A DNA stretch of 64,000 nucleotides, from positions 152,263 to 216,262 of the forward strand of contig NZ_NPJI01000090.1 of assembly GCF_002251435.1 (NCBI RefSeq). Direction: 5' to 3'. Shown in pieces: positions 1 to 9,286 of the stretch. This DNA is from Prevotella sp. P2-180. GTDB lineage: Bacteria > Bacteroidota > Bacteroidia > Bacteroidales > Bacteroidaceae. The translations under genes were made by a program, and so were the position numbers. The notes beneath the pieces were generated by a model. The model had not been told where the DNA came from. It saw nothing but the letters and a program-made list of their open reading frames with translations, and made no database searches. Numbering within the stretch: the stretch's first letter is position 1; every line of letters starts with the position of its first letter.

Positions 1-78
1 CTCTGTAACTTTGTAGGTCTTGTCGTCGACCCACTTCTTCTGCCATCTTTTCTCGATGTCTCTAAAGTTGTATTCCAT
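1..78 (-). CDS. leuS: Leucyl-tRNA synthetase, N-terminal start only (partial)
   Basis: The first 26 codons of a minus-strand gene run off the left edge. They read MEYNFRDIEKRWQKKWVDDK and continue with TYKVTE, the characteristic opening of bacterial (notably Bacteroidota) leucyl-tRNA synthetase, which charges tRNA-Leu with leucine in the cytoplasm. The start codon is the ATG at 78-76. A promoter -7 box TAACTTTG lies upstream at 143-136. The gene is divergent from mutS. Only the N-terminus is visible, so the call rests on this short stretch; it is nevertheless very typical of the family. Confidence 0.8.
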   Translation of the reverse strand, partial: MEYNFRDIEKRWQKKWVDDKTYKVTE

Positions 79-206
79 TATATCTTAAATTGTTTAAGTT
101 TTCGTTTCACACTATAAAATAGTTGTTGTTGTGTGCAAAGTTACAACTTATTCTTTATATATAATGTATTTAGATGCAGTTTTTTTTGTTTTTTTCTCCT
201 TTTTGT

Positions 207-237
207 TTTGTTTTTAGCCCGACTTTGAGTAATTTTG
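207..237 (+). promoter_or_regulatory. Bacteroidota-type promoter of mutS
   Basis: TTTG at 207-210 and TAATTTTG at 230-237 are separated by 19 bp. This matches the -33/-7 consensus (TTTG, TANNTTTG) of the Bacteroidota primary sigma factor. The mutS start codon follows 28 bp downstream. Confidence 0.7.
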
Positions 238-265
238 CAGTCCAAAGCAAATTTTTATATCGTTT

Positions 266-2878
266 ATGGCAAAGAAAGACAACGAACTTACTCCGATGAT
301 GAAGCAGTTCTTCGACCTTAAGGCGAAACATCCCGATGCGGTACTCCTGTTCCGCTGCGGCGACTTTTACGAGACTTATTGCGAAGACGCTATCACTGCA
401 TCGAAAATACTTGGCATCACTCTTACACGCCGTAACAATGGTGCATCGGCAGGGTCGGAGATGGCAGGATTTCCACATCACGCTCTCGACACTTACCTTC
501 CTAAACTGGTGAGGGCGGGTAGGAGAGTGGCTATATGCGACCAACTGGAAGACCCTAAACTGACAAAGAAACTCGTAAAGCGAGGCATCACCGAGCTTGT
601 CACTCCCGGTGTAGCCATGAACGACAATGTACTCAACTATAAGGAAAATAACTTCTTGGCCGCCGTACATTTCGGAAAGACAGCCATGGGAGTATCGTTT
701 CTTGACATTTCCACCGGAGAGTTTCTTACAGGAGAAGGCACTCCCGACTACGTTGAAAAACTTCTCACAAATCTTGAACCAAGGGAAATACTCGTAGACA
801 GGGTAAAGAAAAAAGACTTTGACGAGTTATTCGGACAAAAATACTTTACATACGAACTTGACGACTGGGTGTTTACAGAACAGTCGGCCATGGGTAAGCT
901 CACAACCCACTTCGAGGTAAAAAACCTAAAAGGATTCGGTATCGACCATCTGAAAAGTGGCATTGTTGCTGCTGGAGCAATACTACAATACCTTGAGATG
1001 ACCCAACACACCCACATCTCACACATCACTTCCATCGCACGATTAGAAGAGGAGAAATACGTGCGACTCGACAAGTTCACCATCAGAAGTCTCGAACTGG
1101 TGCAGACTCTACAGGATGACGGCACATCACTTCTCAACGTTGTAGACCAGACTGTTACTCCTATGGGAGGCCGCATGCTGCGTCGCTGGCTCGTCTTCCC
1201 ACTGAAAAACCAACGCCAAATAACCGATCGCCTCGACATGGTGGAATACTTCTTCCGCGAACCGGAGTTCCGCGAACTTACTGACGAACAACTACATCGC
1301 ATAGGCGACCTCGAACGAATCATATCAAAAGTGGCTGTGGGAAGGGTGTCGCCACGGGAAGTGGTACAGCTGAAAAACGCACTTGAAGCTATACAGCCCA
1401 TAAAGACAGCATGTCTCTATGCCAAAAACGAAGTACTGAAAAGGGTAGGGGAGAGACTAAACCTCTGCGAGTCTATACGAAAGAGAATTGCAAAGGAAAT
1501 AGAACCTGACTCACCACAGCTCGTAAACAAGGGCGGAGTGATACGAGATGGTGTGAACGAGGAACTCGACAAACTAAGACAAGTGGCATACCACGGAAAG
1601 GACTACTTGCTGAAAATACAGGAACGAGAACAAAAAGAAACTGGTATACAGAGTCTTAAGGTAGGTTATAACAATGTGTTCGGATACTATCTCGAAGTAA
1701 GAAACACTTACAAGGAAATGGTGCCTGAAACATGGATAAGAAAGCAGACACTGGCCAATGCCGAACGATATATCACACAAGAACTGAAAGAATATGAGGA
1801 AACCATACTCGGGGCAGAGGAAAAAATTTTGTCGATCGAAATGAGACTCTTCAACGAACTTGTAATGGCCATGCAAGAGTTCACGCCCCAGATACAGATA
1901 AACGCAAACCTAATAGCACATATAGACTGTCTGCTCTCGTTCGCAAAGACTGCGGAGTTGCATCACTACATCCGTCCTACCATCGACACTTCCGACGTGA
2001 TAGATATTCGCCAAGGCCGACATCCTGTAATAGAGACACAACTGCCACTGGGAGAGAAATATGTGCCTAACGACATCATGCTTGACTCAGGACAACAGCA
2101 AATCATGATAATTACCGGACCAAACATGGCCGGTAAGTCGGCTCTGCTAAGACAAACGGCACTCATAGTGCTGATGGCTCAGGTGGGAAGCTTTGTTCCA
2201 GCCGAAAGCGCAAGGATAGGTCTTGTAGATAAAATTTTTACACGAGTAGGGGCAAGCGATAATATATCATTAGGCGAGTCAACATTCATGGTAGAGATGA
2301 CAGAGGCATCAAATATTCTTAACAATGTCACACCAAAGTCACTCGTGCTTTTCGACGAACTCGGACGAGGCACGTCTACCTACGACGGCATATCCATTGC
2401 CTGGGCCATAGTGGAATATCTCCACGAACACCCAAAGGCACAGGCCCGAACACTCTTTGCCACACACTACCATGAACTCAACGAGATGGAAAAAAACTTC
2501 AAACGCATTAAAAACTTTAATGTAAGCGTAAAAGAAGTAGAAGGAAAAGTAATATTCCTCAGAAAACTAATGCCAGGAGGAAGCGAACACTCCTTCGGTA
2601 TACATGTGGCTGAGATAGCAGGTATGCCGCGTAGTATAGTAAAAAGAGCTAATACCATACTCAAACAACTCGAAGCTGACAACGCCGGAGTGGGAAGCAC
2701 TGGGGCACAGAAAATAGAAGTGACCAAGAAACAGGAAGGCATGCAACTCAGCTTCTTCCAGCTTGACGACCCCGTGCTATGCCAGATTCGCGACGAAATA
2801 CGTGGACTCGACATCAACAACCTCACACCAGTAGAGGCACTCAACAAGTTAAACGAAATAAAAAGAATACTTAATTGA
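266..2878 (+). CDS. mutS: DNA mismatch repair protein MutS
   Basis: MutS recognises mispaired bases and small loops and, after ATP-driven clamp formation, recruits MutL. At 870 aa the protein has the usual length. The N-terminal mismatch-binding domain carries the Phe-X-Glu motif (F34-Y-E36 in GDFYE). The central lever and clamp domains follow. The C-terminal ABC-type ATPase has Walker A GPNMAGKS near residue 618, Walker [13 protein letters not shown] near 692, and the conserved ATHYHEL. The start is the first ATG after a well-matched promoter. The stop codon overlaps the TTG start of the next gene, so the two are probably cotranscribed. Confidence 0.97.
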   Translation: MAKKDNELTPMMKQFFDLKAKHPDAVLLFRCGDFYETYCEDAITASKILGITLTRRNNGASAGSEMAGFPHHALDTYLPKLVRAGRRVAICDQLEDPKLTKKLVKRGITELVTPGVAMNDNVLNYKENNFLAAVHFGKTAMGVSFLDISTGEFLTGEGTPDYVEKLLTNLEPREILVDRVKKKDFDELFGQKYFTYELDDWVFTEQSAMGKLTTHFEVKNLKGFGIDHLKSGIVAAGAILQYLEMTQHTHISHITSIARLEEEKYVRLDKFTIRSLELVQTLQDDGTSLLNVVDQTVTPMGGRMLRRWLVFPLKNQRQITDRLDMVEYFFREPEFRELTDEQLHRIGDLERIISKVAVGRVSPREVVQLKNALEAIQPIKTACLYAKNEVLKRVGERLNLCESIRKRIAKEIEPDSPQLVNKGGVIRDGVNEELDKLRQVAYHGKDYLLKIQEREQKETGIQSLKVGYNNVFGYYLEVRNTYKEMVPETWIRKQTLANAERYITQELKEYEETILGAEEKILSIEMRLFNELVMAMQEFTPQIQINANLIAHIDCLLSFAKTAELHHYIRPTIDTSDVIDIRQGRHPVIETQLPLGEKYVPNDIMLDSGQQQIMIITGPNMAGKSALLRQTALIVLMAQVGSFVPAESARIGLVDKIFTRVGASDNISLGESTFMVEMTEASNILNNVTPKSLVLFDELGRGTSTYDGISIAWAIVEYLHEHPKAQARTLFATHYHELNEMEKNFKRIKNFNVSVKEVEGKVIFLRKLMPGGSEHSFGIHVAEIAGMPRSIVKRANTILKQLEADNAGVGSTGAQKIEVTKKQEGMQLSFFQLDDPVLCQIRDEIRGLDINNLTPVEALNKLNEIKRILN

Positions 2879-4212
2879 AAAACAATCACTATACAGCACT
2901 CATTAGACTGGGAACACCGGTGGTGATAGGACAGATAGGTAATCTTGTGCTGAATTTCGCAGATACATTCATGATAGGCCACCATTCCACAATGGAACTT
3001 GCGGCGGCAAGCTTCGTTAACAATATATTCGTGCTTGTCATACTGTTCGCCCTCGGCTTCAACTTTGCACTCACTCCCATCATCGGACCTTTCATAGGAC
3101 GTGAAGAACACGACAAGGCGGGTGGAGTGATGAAGGCGGCTGCCTATGCCAACACCATGCTTACCATTGGACTTGTTGTTTCGGCTGTGGCATTCTATTT
3201 CACACTGCCATTCTTCGGACAACCCGACGAACTGTTGCCTCTGATGAAACCTTATCTCTTAGTGAACATATTATCTATACCATTTGCCGTGGCAGGCTGC
3301 CAGTTTAAACAGTTTTTCGACACCATCGGACGTACAAAGGTGTCGATGTATGTACTTGTATCCGCCAACATCTTAAATATTGTGGGCAACTATGCCTTCA
3401 TCTACGGACATTGGGGTTGCCCGGAATTAGGACTTCTCGGAGCAGGACTGTCCACAGCCGTTTCACGCATAGTCATCGCACTTTCGTTTTTCATCATTTA
3501 TGTCAGGAGCAAATCTTGCAGAGTATTCTTCAACGGTACAGTCAATGCCAAAGGTTGTGAGGTGAAAACTCATTTCAGAAAGATAAATACACTCGGATGG
3601 ATGTCGGCCATACAATCTACCATAGAGTGTGGAGCCTTCTCTCTCGTGGCTATATTTGTTGGCTGGATAGGCACAAAACCCCTTGCTGCCCACCAGGTTA
3701 TGATTACCCTTTCAATGTTCTTCTACAATATATATCTTGGCATAGCCACGGCAGTGAGCATCCGCGTGAGCCATTTTGTAGGTATGCAGGAACGACAAGC
3801 CATAATAGAAGTGACAAAGAGCGGGTTCTTCATCATCATCGCCATAGCCACAATCATGGCTATACCAATCGTACTCTTCCGTCATGACATAGGCTCTGTG
3901 TTCAGTTCCGACCCATTGGTGGGACAACTCGTGGCGGCCACAGTCATTCCGCTCATAGTCTATCAGGTGAGCGATGCCTTCCAGTGTTGCCTTGCCAACG
4001 CCCTGCGCGGACTTGGCGAGATGCGACCAATGATGTGGGCTGCCTTCGTGGCCTATTTCTTGGTTTCACTGCCACTAAGCTGGTTTCTCGGCATAAAAAT
4101 GGGCTTTGGACTTGTGGGTATTTGGAGTTCATTCCCCGTATGCCTCACAGTGGCAGGATTGTTATACTACATAATATTCATAAATAGTCTTAGGACAAAA
4201 CAGATGACATAG
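2875..4212 (+). CDS. MATE family efflux transporter
   Basis: This 445-aa integral membrane protein shows about twelve hydrophobic segments in two similar halves and MATE-type sequence ([20 protein letters not shown] at the N-terminus). MATE proteins export cationic drugs and metabolites, driven by Na+ or H+. I take the TTG at 2875 as start because it overlaps the mutS stop (TTGA), which implies translational coupling, and because the first helix begins just after it. The first internal ATG, at the MIGHHS residues, would cut into helix 1. The substrate cannot be read from sequence. Confidence 0.88.
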   Translation: MKNNHYTALIRLGTPVVIGQIGNLVLNFADTFMIGHHSTMELAAASFVNNIFVLVILFALGFNFALTPIIGPFIGREEHDKAGGVMKAAAYANTMLTIGLVVSAVAFYFTLPFFGQPDELLPLMKPYLLVNILSIPFAVAGCQFKQFFDTIGRTKVSMYVLVSANILNIVGNYAFIYGHWGCPELGLLGAGLSTAVSRIVIALSFFIIYVRSKSCRVFFNGTVNAKGCEVKTHFRKINTLGWMSAIQSTIECGAFSLVAIFVGWIGTKPLAAHQVMITLSMFFYNIYLGIATAVSIRVSHFVGMQERQAIIEVTKSGFFIIIAIATIMAIPIVLFRHDIGSVFSSDPLVGQLVAATVIPLIVYQVSDAFQCCLANALRGLGEMRPMMWAAFVAYFLVSLPLSWFLGIKMGFGLVGIWSSFPVCLTVAGLLYYIIFINSLRTKQMT

Positions 4213-4276
4213 AATAAAAAAACAGAATAGAACAAAAGTTTTTCAAAATCCATATACGACTTTCGGGGAAATATTG

Positions 4277-4284
4277 TACCTTTG
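4277..4284 (+). promoter_or_regulatory. -7 promoter box upstream of rpoN
   Basis: TACCTTTG matches the TANNTTTG -7 box, 22 bp before the rpoN ATG. No clear TTTG at -33 is visible. Confidence 0.5.
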
Positions 4285-4306
4285 CCGAAAAATAATGCAT
4301 AAATAA

Positions 4307-5818
4307 ATGGCACAGGGACAAGTACAAATAAACAAACAGCAACAAGAGCAGAAACTGACAAACAGTGTAAGTCAGTTACAACTGCTGCAGGCAAAACTCT
4401 CAGAGCTGCCTTTGACACAACTTGTTGACTACATCAGAACAGAAATGGACGACAATCCAGCTCTGGAAATGGTGCTGCCCGACGACCATGTCGACAACCA
4501 TGAAGACAACTACGACAACCATGACATTGACACCGATAGCGAAAGTGACAATGCTGAGGACTTTGAAACCGAAAGAGAAAGAGAAGAAAGACAGTCACAA
4601 CTTAACGATGCACTGAACTCTCTCGCACAAGACGACGACGAGCTTCCAGTATACACCAGCCAAAACCAATCCAATGGCATGACTTACGAACAAGGCGAGA
4701 CTTTCTACGACTCTCTGACAATGCAAATGATGGAAACAGAATTGTCGGAAAAGGAAAGACAGATAATGGAATACATCATTGGATCGCTCGACAGCGACGG
4801 ATGGCTAAGAAAATCTACTATTGCCATTGCCGACGAACTCACTGTATTTAATGATATTGACGTTAACCAACGGGAAATAGATGTAGTGTTGAAAAAACTG
4901 CAGGACTTCGACCCTGCCGGCATTGGAGCTCGCTCGCTCAAGGAATGTCTCATGCTACAGATAAAAAGACGGGACGAATCACTACTGAAAGAACAAATGA
5001 CAAAGGTGGTGGAGGAATACTTTAATGATTTCACAAAAAATAATTGGAAAAAAATAAAGACCGCTCTTAAACTCAACGACGATGACACAGCAAGGCTAAG
5101 ACACGAAATGGTTAGGCTAAACCCTAAACCAGGCACCATGACTGGTGGATGGGCGGATAATGACGCCAGACAAGTGACACCTGATGTATATATAGACACT
5201 CACGACGATGGTTCTGTCACCTTTGCACTCAACAATGGTGACATGCCAAACCTTACCATCACTCCATCGTTTCTCGATATAGTACGCCAAAACCAAGGCA
5301 ATAGTGGAAACATGAGCCGACAAATGCGAGAGGCACTAATATATGCCCACAACAAGGTTGGACTTGCACAAAGACTCATCGACGCCATAAAAATAAGACG
5401 TAACACGCTCACATTGGTGGTAAAGGCCATAATACATTGGCAACACGACTACTTCGTCGATGGTGACGACTCATCAATACGCCCCATGAAACTAAAGGAT
5501 ATAGCTGAGAAAACCAATCTCGATATATCTACCGTGTCAAGGGCATGCAACGGAAAATATGCTCAGACCAACTGGGGTATACTGCCTTTCCGCCACTTCT
5601 TCTGTGAAAGCTACGTGGCTGAAAACGGCGAGGAATTGTCGAAAAACAATATAAAGAAAATACTACAGGAAATAATTGACAAAGAAGACAAAAACAAGCC
5701 GCTAAGCGACGACAGTATTGCTAACATACTGGCAGACAAAGGGTTTCCTATTGCTCGACGAACCGTGGCAAAATATCGTGAACAACTCGGAATACCTGTG
5801 GCTAAGATGAGAAGATGA
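4307..5818 (+). CDS. rpoN: RNA polymerase sigma-54 factor RpoN
   Basis: Sigma-54 directs RNA polymerase to -24/-12 promoters that require AAA+ enhancer-binding activators. The 503-aa protein has the Gln/Leu-rich activator-interacting region I (about residues 5-55, LTNSVSQLQLLQAKLSEL), a very acidic region II (about 60-115, rich in Asp/Glu/Asn), the core-binding region, a helix-turn-helix, and the diagnostic RpoN box ARRTVAKYRE near residue 483. Length and order are standard. It lies in a plus-strand run with a membrane protein, purE and ispG. Confidence 0.96.
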   Translation: MAQGQVQINKQQQEQKLTNSVSQLQLLQAKLSELPLTQLVDYIRTEMDDNPALEMVLPDDHVDNHEDNYDNHDIDTDSESDNAEDFETEREREERQSQLNDALNSLAQDDDELPVYTSQNQSNGMTYEQGETFYDSLTMQMMETELSEKERQIMEYIIGSLDSDGWLRKSTIAIADELTVFNDIDVNQREIDVVLKKLQDFDPAGIGARSLKECLMLQIKRRDESLLKEQMTKVVEEYFNDFTKNNWKKIKTALKLNDDDTARLRHEMVRLNPKPGTMTGGWADNDARQVTPDVYIDTHDDGSVTFALNNGDMPNLTITPSFLDIVRQNQGNSGNMSRQMREALIYAHNKVGLAQRLIDAIKIRRNTLTLVVKAIIHWQHDYFVDGDDSSIRPMKLKDIAEKTNLDISTVSRACNGKYAQTNWGILPFRHFFCESYVAENGEELSKNNIKKILQEIIDKEDKNKPLSDDSIANILADKGFPIARRTVAKYREQLGIPVAKMRR

Positions 5819-5857
5819 TACACAAGAATAAATGAATTTTTTTATTATTTGAGAAAT

Positions 5858-6475
5858 ATGAAATTCAACAAGAATATTATTATTGCCTCAAGGGTTGTGA
5901 GCATGGTGTTCACACCTTTCTACCTGCCAACGCTCGGACTCCTTGCGCTGTTTTCATTCAGCTACCTGAGTCTGCTTCCGTTCCAGTATAAGGCAATAGT
6001 CATAGCCATAGTATATTTCTTCACCATACTATTGCCCACACTACTTATCCACGTTTATCGCCGACACCAACACTGGAACCTTATAGAACTTGGACAACGG
6101 GAACGACGCATGGTTCCATACGTTTTGTCTATATTGTGTTATTTCACTTGCGTTTACATCATGCGCTCACTCCATATTCCACATTTTATGTCGAGTATAG
6201 TGGTTGCAGCACTCTGCATACAGATTATCTGTGCCATAGTGAATGGATGGTGGAAAATAAGCACTCACACAGCTGCCATAGGCGGTGTAGTGGGAGCCCT
6301 TGTGGCCTTCGCGGCCATCTTCGGATTTAATCCTCTACCATGGCTTTGCATAACAATCATTATTGCCGGAATTCTCGGCACAAGCAGGATGATACTGCGA
6401 CAGCACAGCCTAAGCGAAGTGGTATCGGGATTTCTCGTAGGAGTATTCGTAGGATGGATTGTTTTAGTAATATAA
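5858..6475 (+). CDS. PAP2-like integral membrane protein
   Basis: This protein of about 205 aa has six or so hydrophobic segments. The C-terminal half shows a weak PAP2 (phosphatidic acid phosphatase type 2) signature: THTAAIGGVVGAL followed by GTSRMILRQHSLSEVVSGFL, resembling the SxxxH and SRxxxxxHxxxD motifs. The last position is Glu where Asp is usual, and no clear N-terminal KX6RP motif is seen, so catalysis is uncertain. The ATG at 5858 is preferred to the upstream in-frame TTG at 5849. It may act on lipid phosphates, but this is inference. It is 17 bp upstream of purE. Confidence 0.6.
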   Translation: MKFNKNIIIASRVVSMVFTPFYLPTLGLLALFSFSYLSLLPFQYKAIVIAIVYFFTILLPTLLIHVYRRHQHWNLIELGQRERRMVPYVLSILCYFTCVYIMRSLHIPHFMSSIVVAALCIQIICAIVNGWWKISTHTAAIGGVVGALVAFAAIFGFNPLPWLCITIIIAGILGTSRMILRQHSLSEVVSGFLVGVFVGWIVLVI

Positions 6476-6492
6476 TAATAAAAAATACAGAT

Positions 6493-6999
6493 ATGAAACC
6501 AGTAGTAAGCATTATCATGGGCAGCACCAGCGATCTGCCTGTAATGGAAAAAGCATGCAAGTTTCTCGATGAGATGCAGATACCTTTCGAGGTGAACGCT
6601 CTCTCGGCTCACCGTACTCCAGACGCGGTGGAACAATTCGCACGTGGCGCTAAAGAACGTGGAATAAAGGTTATAATTGCTGCAGCAGGAATGGCGGCAG
6701 CTCTACCTGGTGTGATAGCGGCATCTACCACACTGCCTGTCATCGGAGTACCTATCAAAGGTATGCTCGATGGTCTCGACGCAATGCTCAGCATTATTCA
6801 GATGCCTCCTGGAATACCTGTAGCCACCGTTGGAGTCAATGGTGCTCAAAATGCTGCTATTCTTGCAGTGGAGATGATTGCTATTGCCGACAATGAAACG
6901 GCTGAAAAACTGGCAGCATACAAGGCTTCCCTAAAAGAAAAAATTGAAAAGGCTAACCGCGACCTTGCGGAAGTGAAATACCAATACAAGACAAACTGA
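6493..6999 (+). CDS. purE: N5-carboxyaminoimidazole ribonucleotide mutase PurE
   Basis: Class I PurE converts N5-CAIR to CAIR in de novo purine synthesis. The 168-aa protein has the Ser/Asp active-site loop GSTSDLPVMEKA (residues 10-21), the SAHRTP motif, and the glycine/alanine-rich AAAGMAAALPGVIA stretch typical of the family. The true start is the ATG at 6493 (MKPVVSIIMGS). The open frame extends upstream to 6340 but overlaps the preceding gene there. ispG begins 1 bp after the stop, indicating an operon. Confidence 0.96.
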   Translation: MKPVVSIIMGSTSDLPVMEKACKFLDEMQIPFEVNALSAHRTPDAVEQFARGAKERGIKVIIAAAGMAAALPGVIAASTTLPVIGVPIKGMLDGLDAMLSIIQMPPGIPVATVGVNGAQNAAILAVEMIAIADNETAEKLAAYKASLKEKIEKANRDLAEVKYQYKTN

Positions 7000-7000
7000 T

Positions 7001-8845
7001 ATGATTGACTTGTTTAACTATAGAAGAAGAAACACCTCCATCACTCATGTGGGTGACACTCCCATGGGAGGCGATAATCCTATTCGCGTACAGTCGATGA
7101 CCACTACTGCCACTACCGACACAAAAGGTTCTGTGGCTCAAACAAAACGTATTGTCGACGCGGGTGGCGAATACGTAAGACTTACAACACAGGGTGTGAG
7201 AGAGGCTGAAAACCTCCGTAACATCAACTCCATGTTACGCAACTCTGGATATACGGTGCCTCTCGTGGCTGACGTGCATTTCAACCCTAATGTGGCTGAC
7301 GTGGCGGCTTTATACGCTGAAAAGGTGAGAGTGAACCCTGGTAATTACATAGATCCAGCCCGTACATTCAAGCATATTGAATACACCGACGAGGAATATG
7401 CAGCCGAACTGAAACGTCTTGAAGAGCGCTTTACCACATTCCTCGATATTTGCCGCAAAAACAATACGGCAGTGAGAATAGGTGTAAACCATGGATCTCT
7501 TTCTGATAGAATAATGTCACGATATGGCGACACTCCTGAAGGTATTGTTGAGAGCTGCATGGAGTTTTTGCGCATTTGCAGAAAACAGAATTTCAACGAC
7601 GTGGTGATTTCAATAAAGGCAAGCAACACTGTGGTGATGGTACGCTCAGTAAGACTGCTCGTCGACCAAATGGAGAAAGAAGGACTCTGCTATCCGTTGC
7701 ATCTCGGAGTAACTGAGGCTGGTGAAGGAGAAGACGGAAGAATAAAAAGTGCTGTGGGCATTGGCGCATTGCTGGCAGATGGTATAGGCGATACTATCAG
7801 AGTTTCGTTGAGCGAGGAACCCGAGGCTGAAATTCCTGTTGCCTTACACCTTATTAAATATATAATAGGCAGACAGGGACATACAATGATTCCAGCCACC
7901 ACTGCAAAAAACTTCGACTGGCTGCGACCAGAACGTAGAAAGACTGTAGCAGTGGAAAATGTGGGAGGCGACAAAGTGCCTGTGGTTATAGCCTCATCAA
8001 AAGCCAACTCAAATGATTCATTCACTCTTAACCCTGACTTCATATACGTTGGTAGTGAAATGCCTGTCAATAGGGTAGAGGGACAGAAATACATCGTAGA
8101 CTTTAATATCTGGAAAGGTGAAACAGATACATTCCCCATCTTTCCATACAACGCACTGCCGTTTGTATCCCAATGTCAGGCAACAATTAAATTCGTGGTT
8201 TTGCCATACGGAGCACCATCGGAAGAATACATAGCCTGTCTCAGGCATAATCCTCAGGCTGTGGTGGTGAGCGTAAGCAACCATCAAAATCGTCTTGGAG
8301 AGCAACGTGCACTGGTTCACGACCTTATGAATCATGGAGTGAACAATCCTGTAGTTTTCTGCCAAGCATACAAGCATAGTCAAGAGGAAAAAAGTCTATT
8401 CCAGTTAGAGTCGGCAGCCGACATGGGTGCCCTGATGATGGATGGACTATGTGACGGTATTTGGCTTATGAACGATGGCAGTCTCGCTCTCACAGATATT
8501 GTAGACACTTCTTTCGGTATACTTCAAGCTGCCCGACTTCGTACAACAAAGACAGAATACATCAGTTGTCCTGGCTGTGGACGCACTCTCTACGACCTTC
8601 GATCCACCATAGCCAAAATAAAGGAAGCCACAAGCCACATGAAAGGACTAAAGATTGGCATTATGGGATGTATTGTCAATGGTCCGGGAGAAATGGCTGA
8701 CGCAGACTACGGATACGTTGGAGCCGGTCGCGGAAAAATCTCCCTCTACCGAAAAAAGGAATGTATAGAAAAAAACATTCCTGAAGAGGAAGCAGTGGAA
8801 AAACTACTGAAGCTGATAGAAGAAGATAGGGAGGGAGTTGTGTAA
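7001..8845 (+). CDS. ispG: 4-hydroxy-3-methylbut-2-enyl diphosphate synthase (IspG/GcpE), long form
   Basis: IspG is an iron-sulfur enzyme of the MEP isoprenoid pathway that reduces MEcPP to HMBPP. The 614-aa length is the long form with an extra domain between the TIM barrel and the cluster domain, found in Bacteroidota, plants and Chlamydiae; the E. coli type is about 370 aa. The N-terminal barrel starts with NPIRVQSMTTT. The cluster-binding cysteines are in CPGCGR near residue 523 and GCIVNGPGE near 556. It follows purE with one base between them and is convergent with the GtrA gene. Confidence 0.96.
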   Translation: MIDLFNYRRRNTSITHVGDTPMGGDNPIRVQSMTTTATTDTKGSVAQTKRIVDAGGEYVRLTTQGVREAENLRNINSMLRNSGYTVPLVADVHFNPNVADVAALYAEKVRVNPGNYIDPARTFKHIEYTDEEYAAELKRLEERFTTFLDICRKNNTAVRIGVNHGSLSDRIMSRYGDTPEGIVESCMEFLRICRKQNFNDVVISIKASNTVVMVRSVRLLVDQMEKEGLCYPLHLGVTEAGEGEDGRIKSAVGIGALLADGIGDTIRVSLSEEPEAEIPVALHLIKYIIGRQGHTMIPATTAKNFDWLRPERRKTVAVENVGGDKVPVVIASSKANSNDSFTLNPDFIYVGSEMPVNRVEGQKYIVDFNIWKGETDTFPIFPYNALPFVSQCQATIKFVVLPYGAPSEEYIACLRHNPQAVVVSVSNHQNRLGEQRALVHDLMNHGVNNPVVFCQAYKHSQEEKSLFQLESAADMGALMMDGLCDGIWLMNDGSLALTDIVDTSFGILQAARLRTTKTEYISCPGCGRTLYDLRSTIAKIKEATSHMKGLKIGIMGCIVNGPGEMADADYGYVGAGRGKISLYRKKECIEKNIPEEEAVEKLLKLIEEDREGVV

Positions 8846-8878
8846 GGGAGTTATGATGGGGAGTTATAACTCCTCATT
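8846..8878. terminator. Possible bidirectional terminator between ispG and the GtrA gene
   Basis: The 33-bp convergent spacer and its edges contain repeated GGGAGTTA/TAACTCC words, including a 14-bp palindrome at 8860-8873, and T-rich ends on both strands. The hairpin is not clean because the palindrome has no loop, so the call is weak. Confidence 0.35.
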
Positions 8879-9286
8879 TTAACTCCTTTTCCTATATACA
8901 AAATGCAGCAACGTGAAATTCACCGGCACTGCAACGGCAAATACAAACCATGGAGCTATCACCTTGTCGATGCCTATGGATATGAACGCGTTGAACAAAA
9001 CCATATGGATAAGATAGTTCACAAGATGACTGCCACCAAAGCCAGCCACGTTTTTCAGCGAAACGCGCGATTGGAATGTGAAATAGGTGGTCATGAAGAA
9101 GTTGCATACGAGACTTACCACATATCCCACTGTGTAAGAAAGGTTTAGCCACAAACTGCTGTCAGACATCAGCTGTACGAGATAATATACTGCATACTGG
9201 ATGAGCGTTGCCACTACACCAACTATGCAGAACCTTATAAACTCCTTCCGCTTTTGTCCCCTTTCTCCACTTTCAGTTTCTTTCAT
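8879..9286 (-). CDS. GtrA-like family membrane protein
   Basis: This 135-aa protein has four predicted transmembrane segments and GtrA-family sequence (FIRFCIVGVVATLIQYAVYY near the N-terminus, then CNFFMTTYFTF). GtrA-like proteins are small membrane proteins thought to move lipid-linked sugars during surface polysaccharide modification. The start at 9286 is chosen because it forms an ATGA overlap with the stop of the upstream CotH gene, implying coupled translation. An earlier in-frame ATG at 9319 would only lengthen a charged tail inside the upstream gene. Confidence 0.8.
   Translation of the reverse strand: MKETESGERGQKRKEFIRFCIVGVVATLIQYAVYYLVQLMSDSSLWLNLSYTVGYVVSLVCNFFMTTYFTFQSRVSLKNVAGFGGSHLVNYLIHMVLFNAFISIGIDKVIAPWFVFAVAVPVNFTLLHFVYRKRS

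Noticed and set aside
170..670. 166-residue minus-strand frame over the mutS start
   Set aside because: It covers the mutS promoter and N-terminus antisense, with a low-complexity Lys-rich end from the poly-T leader; not a credible gene.
2467..3222. 251-residue minus-strand frame across the mutS/MATE junction
   Set aside because: It crosses two real genes on the other strand and shows no protein-like motif.
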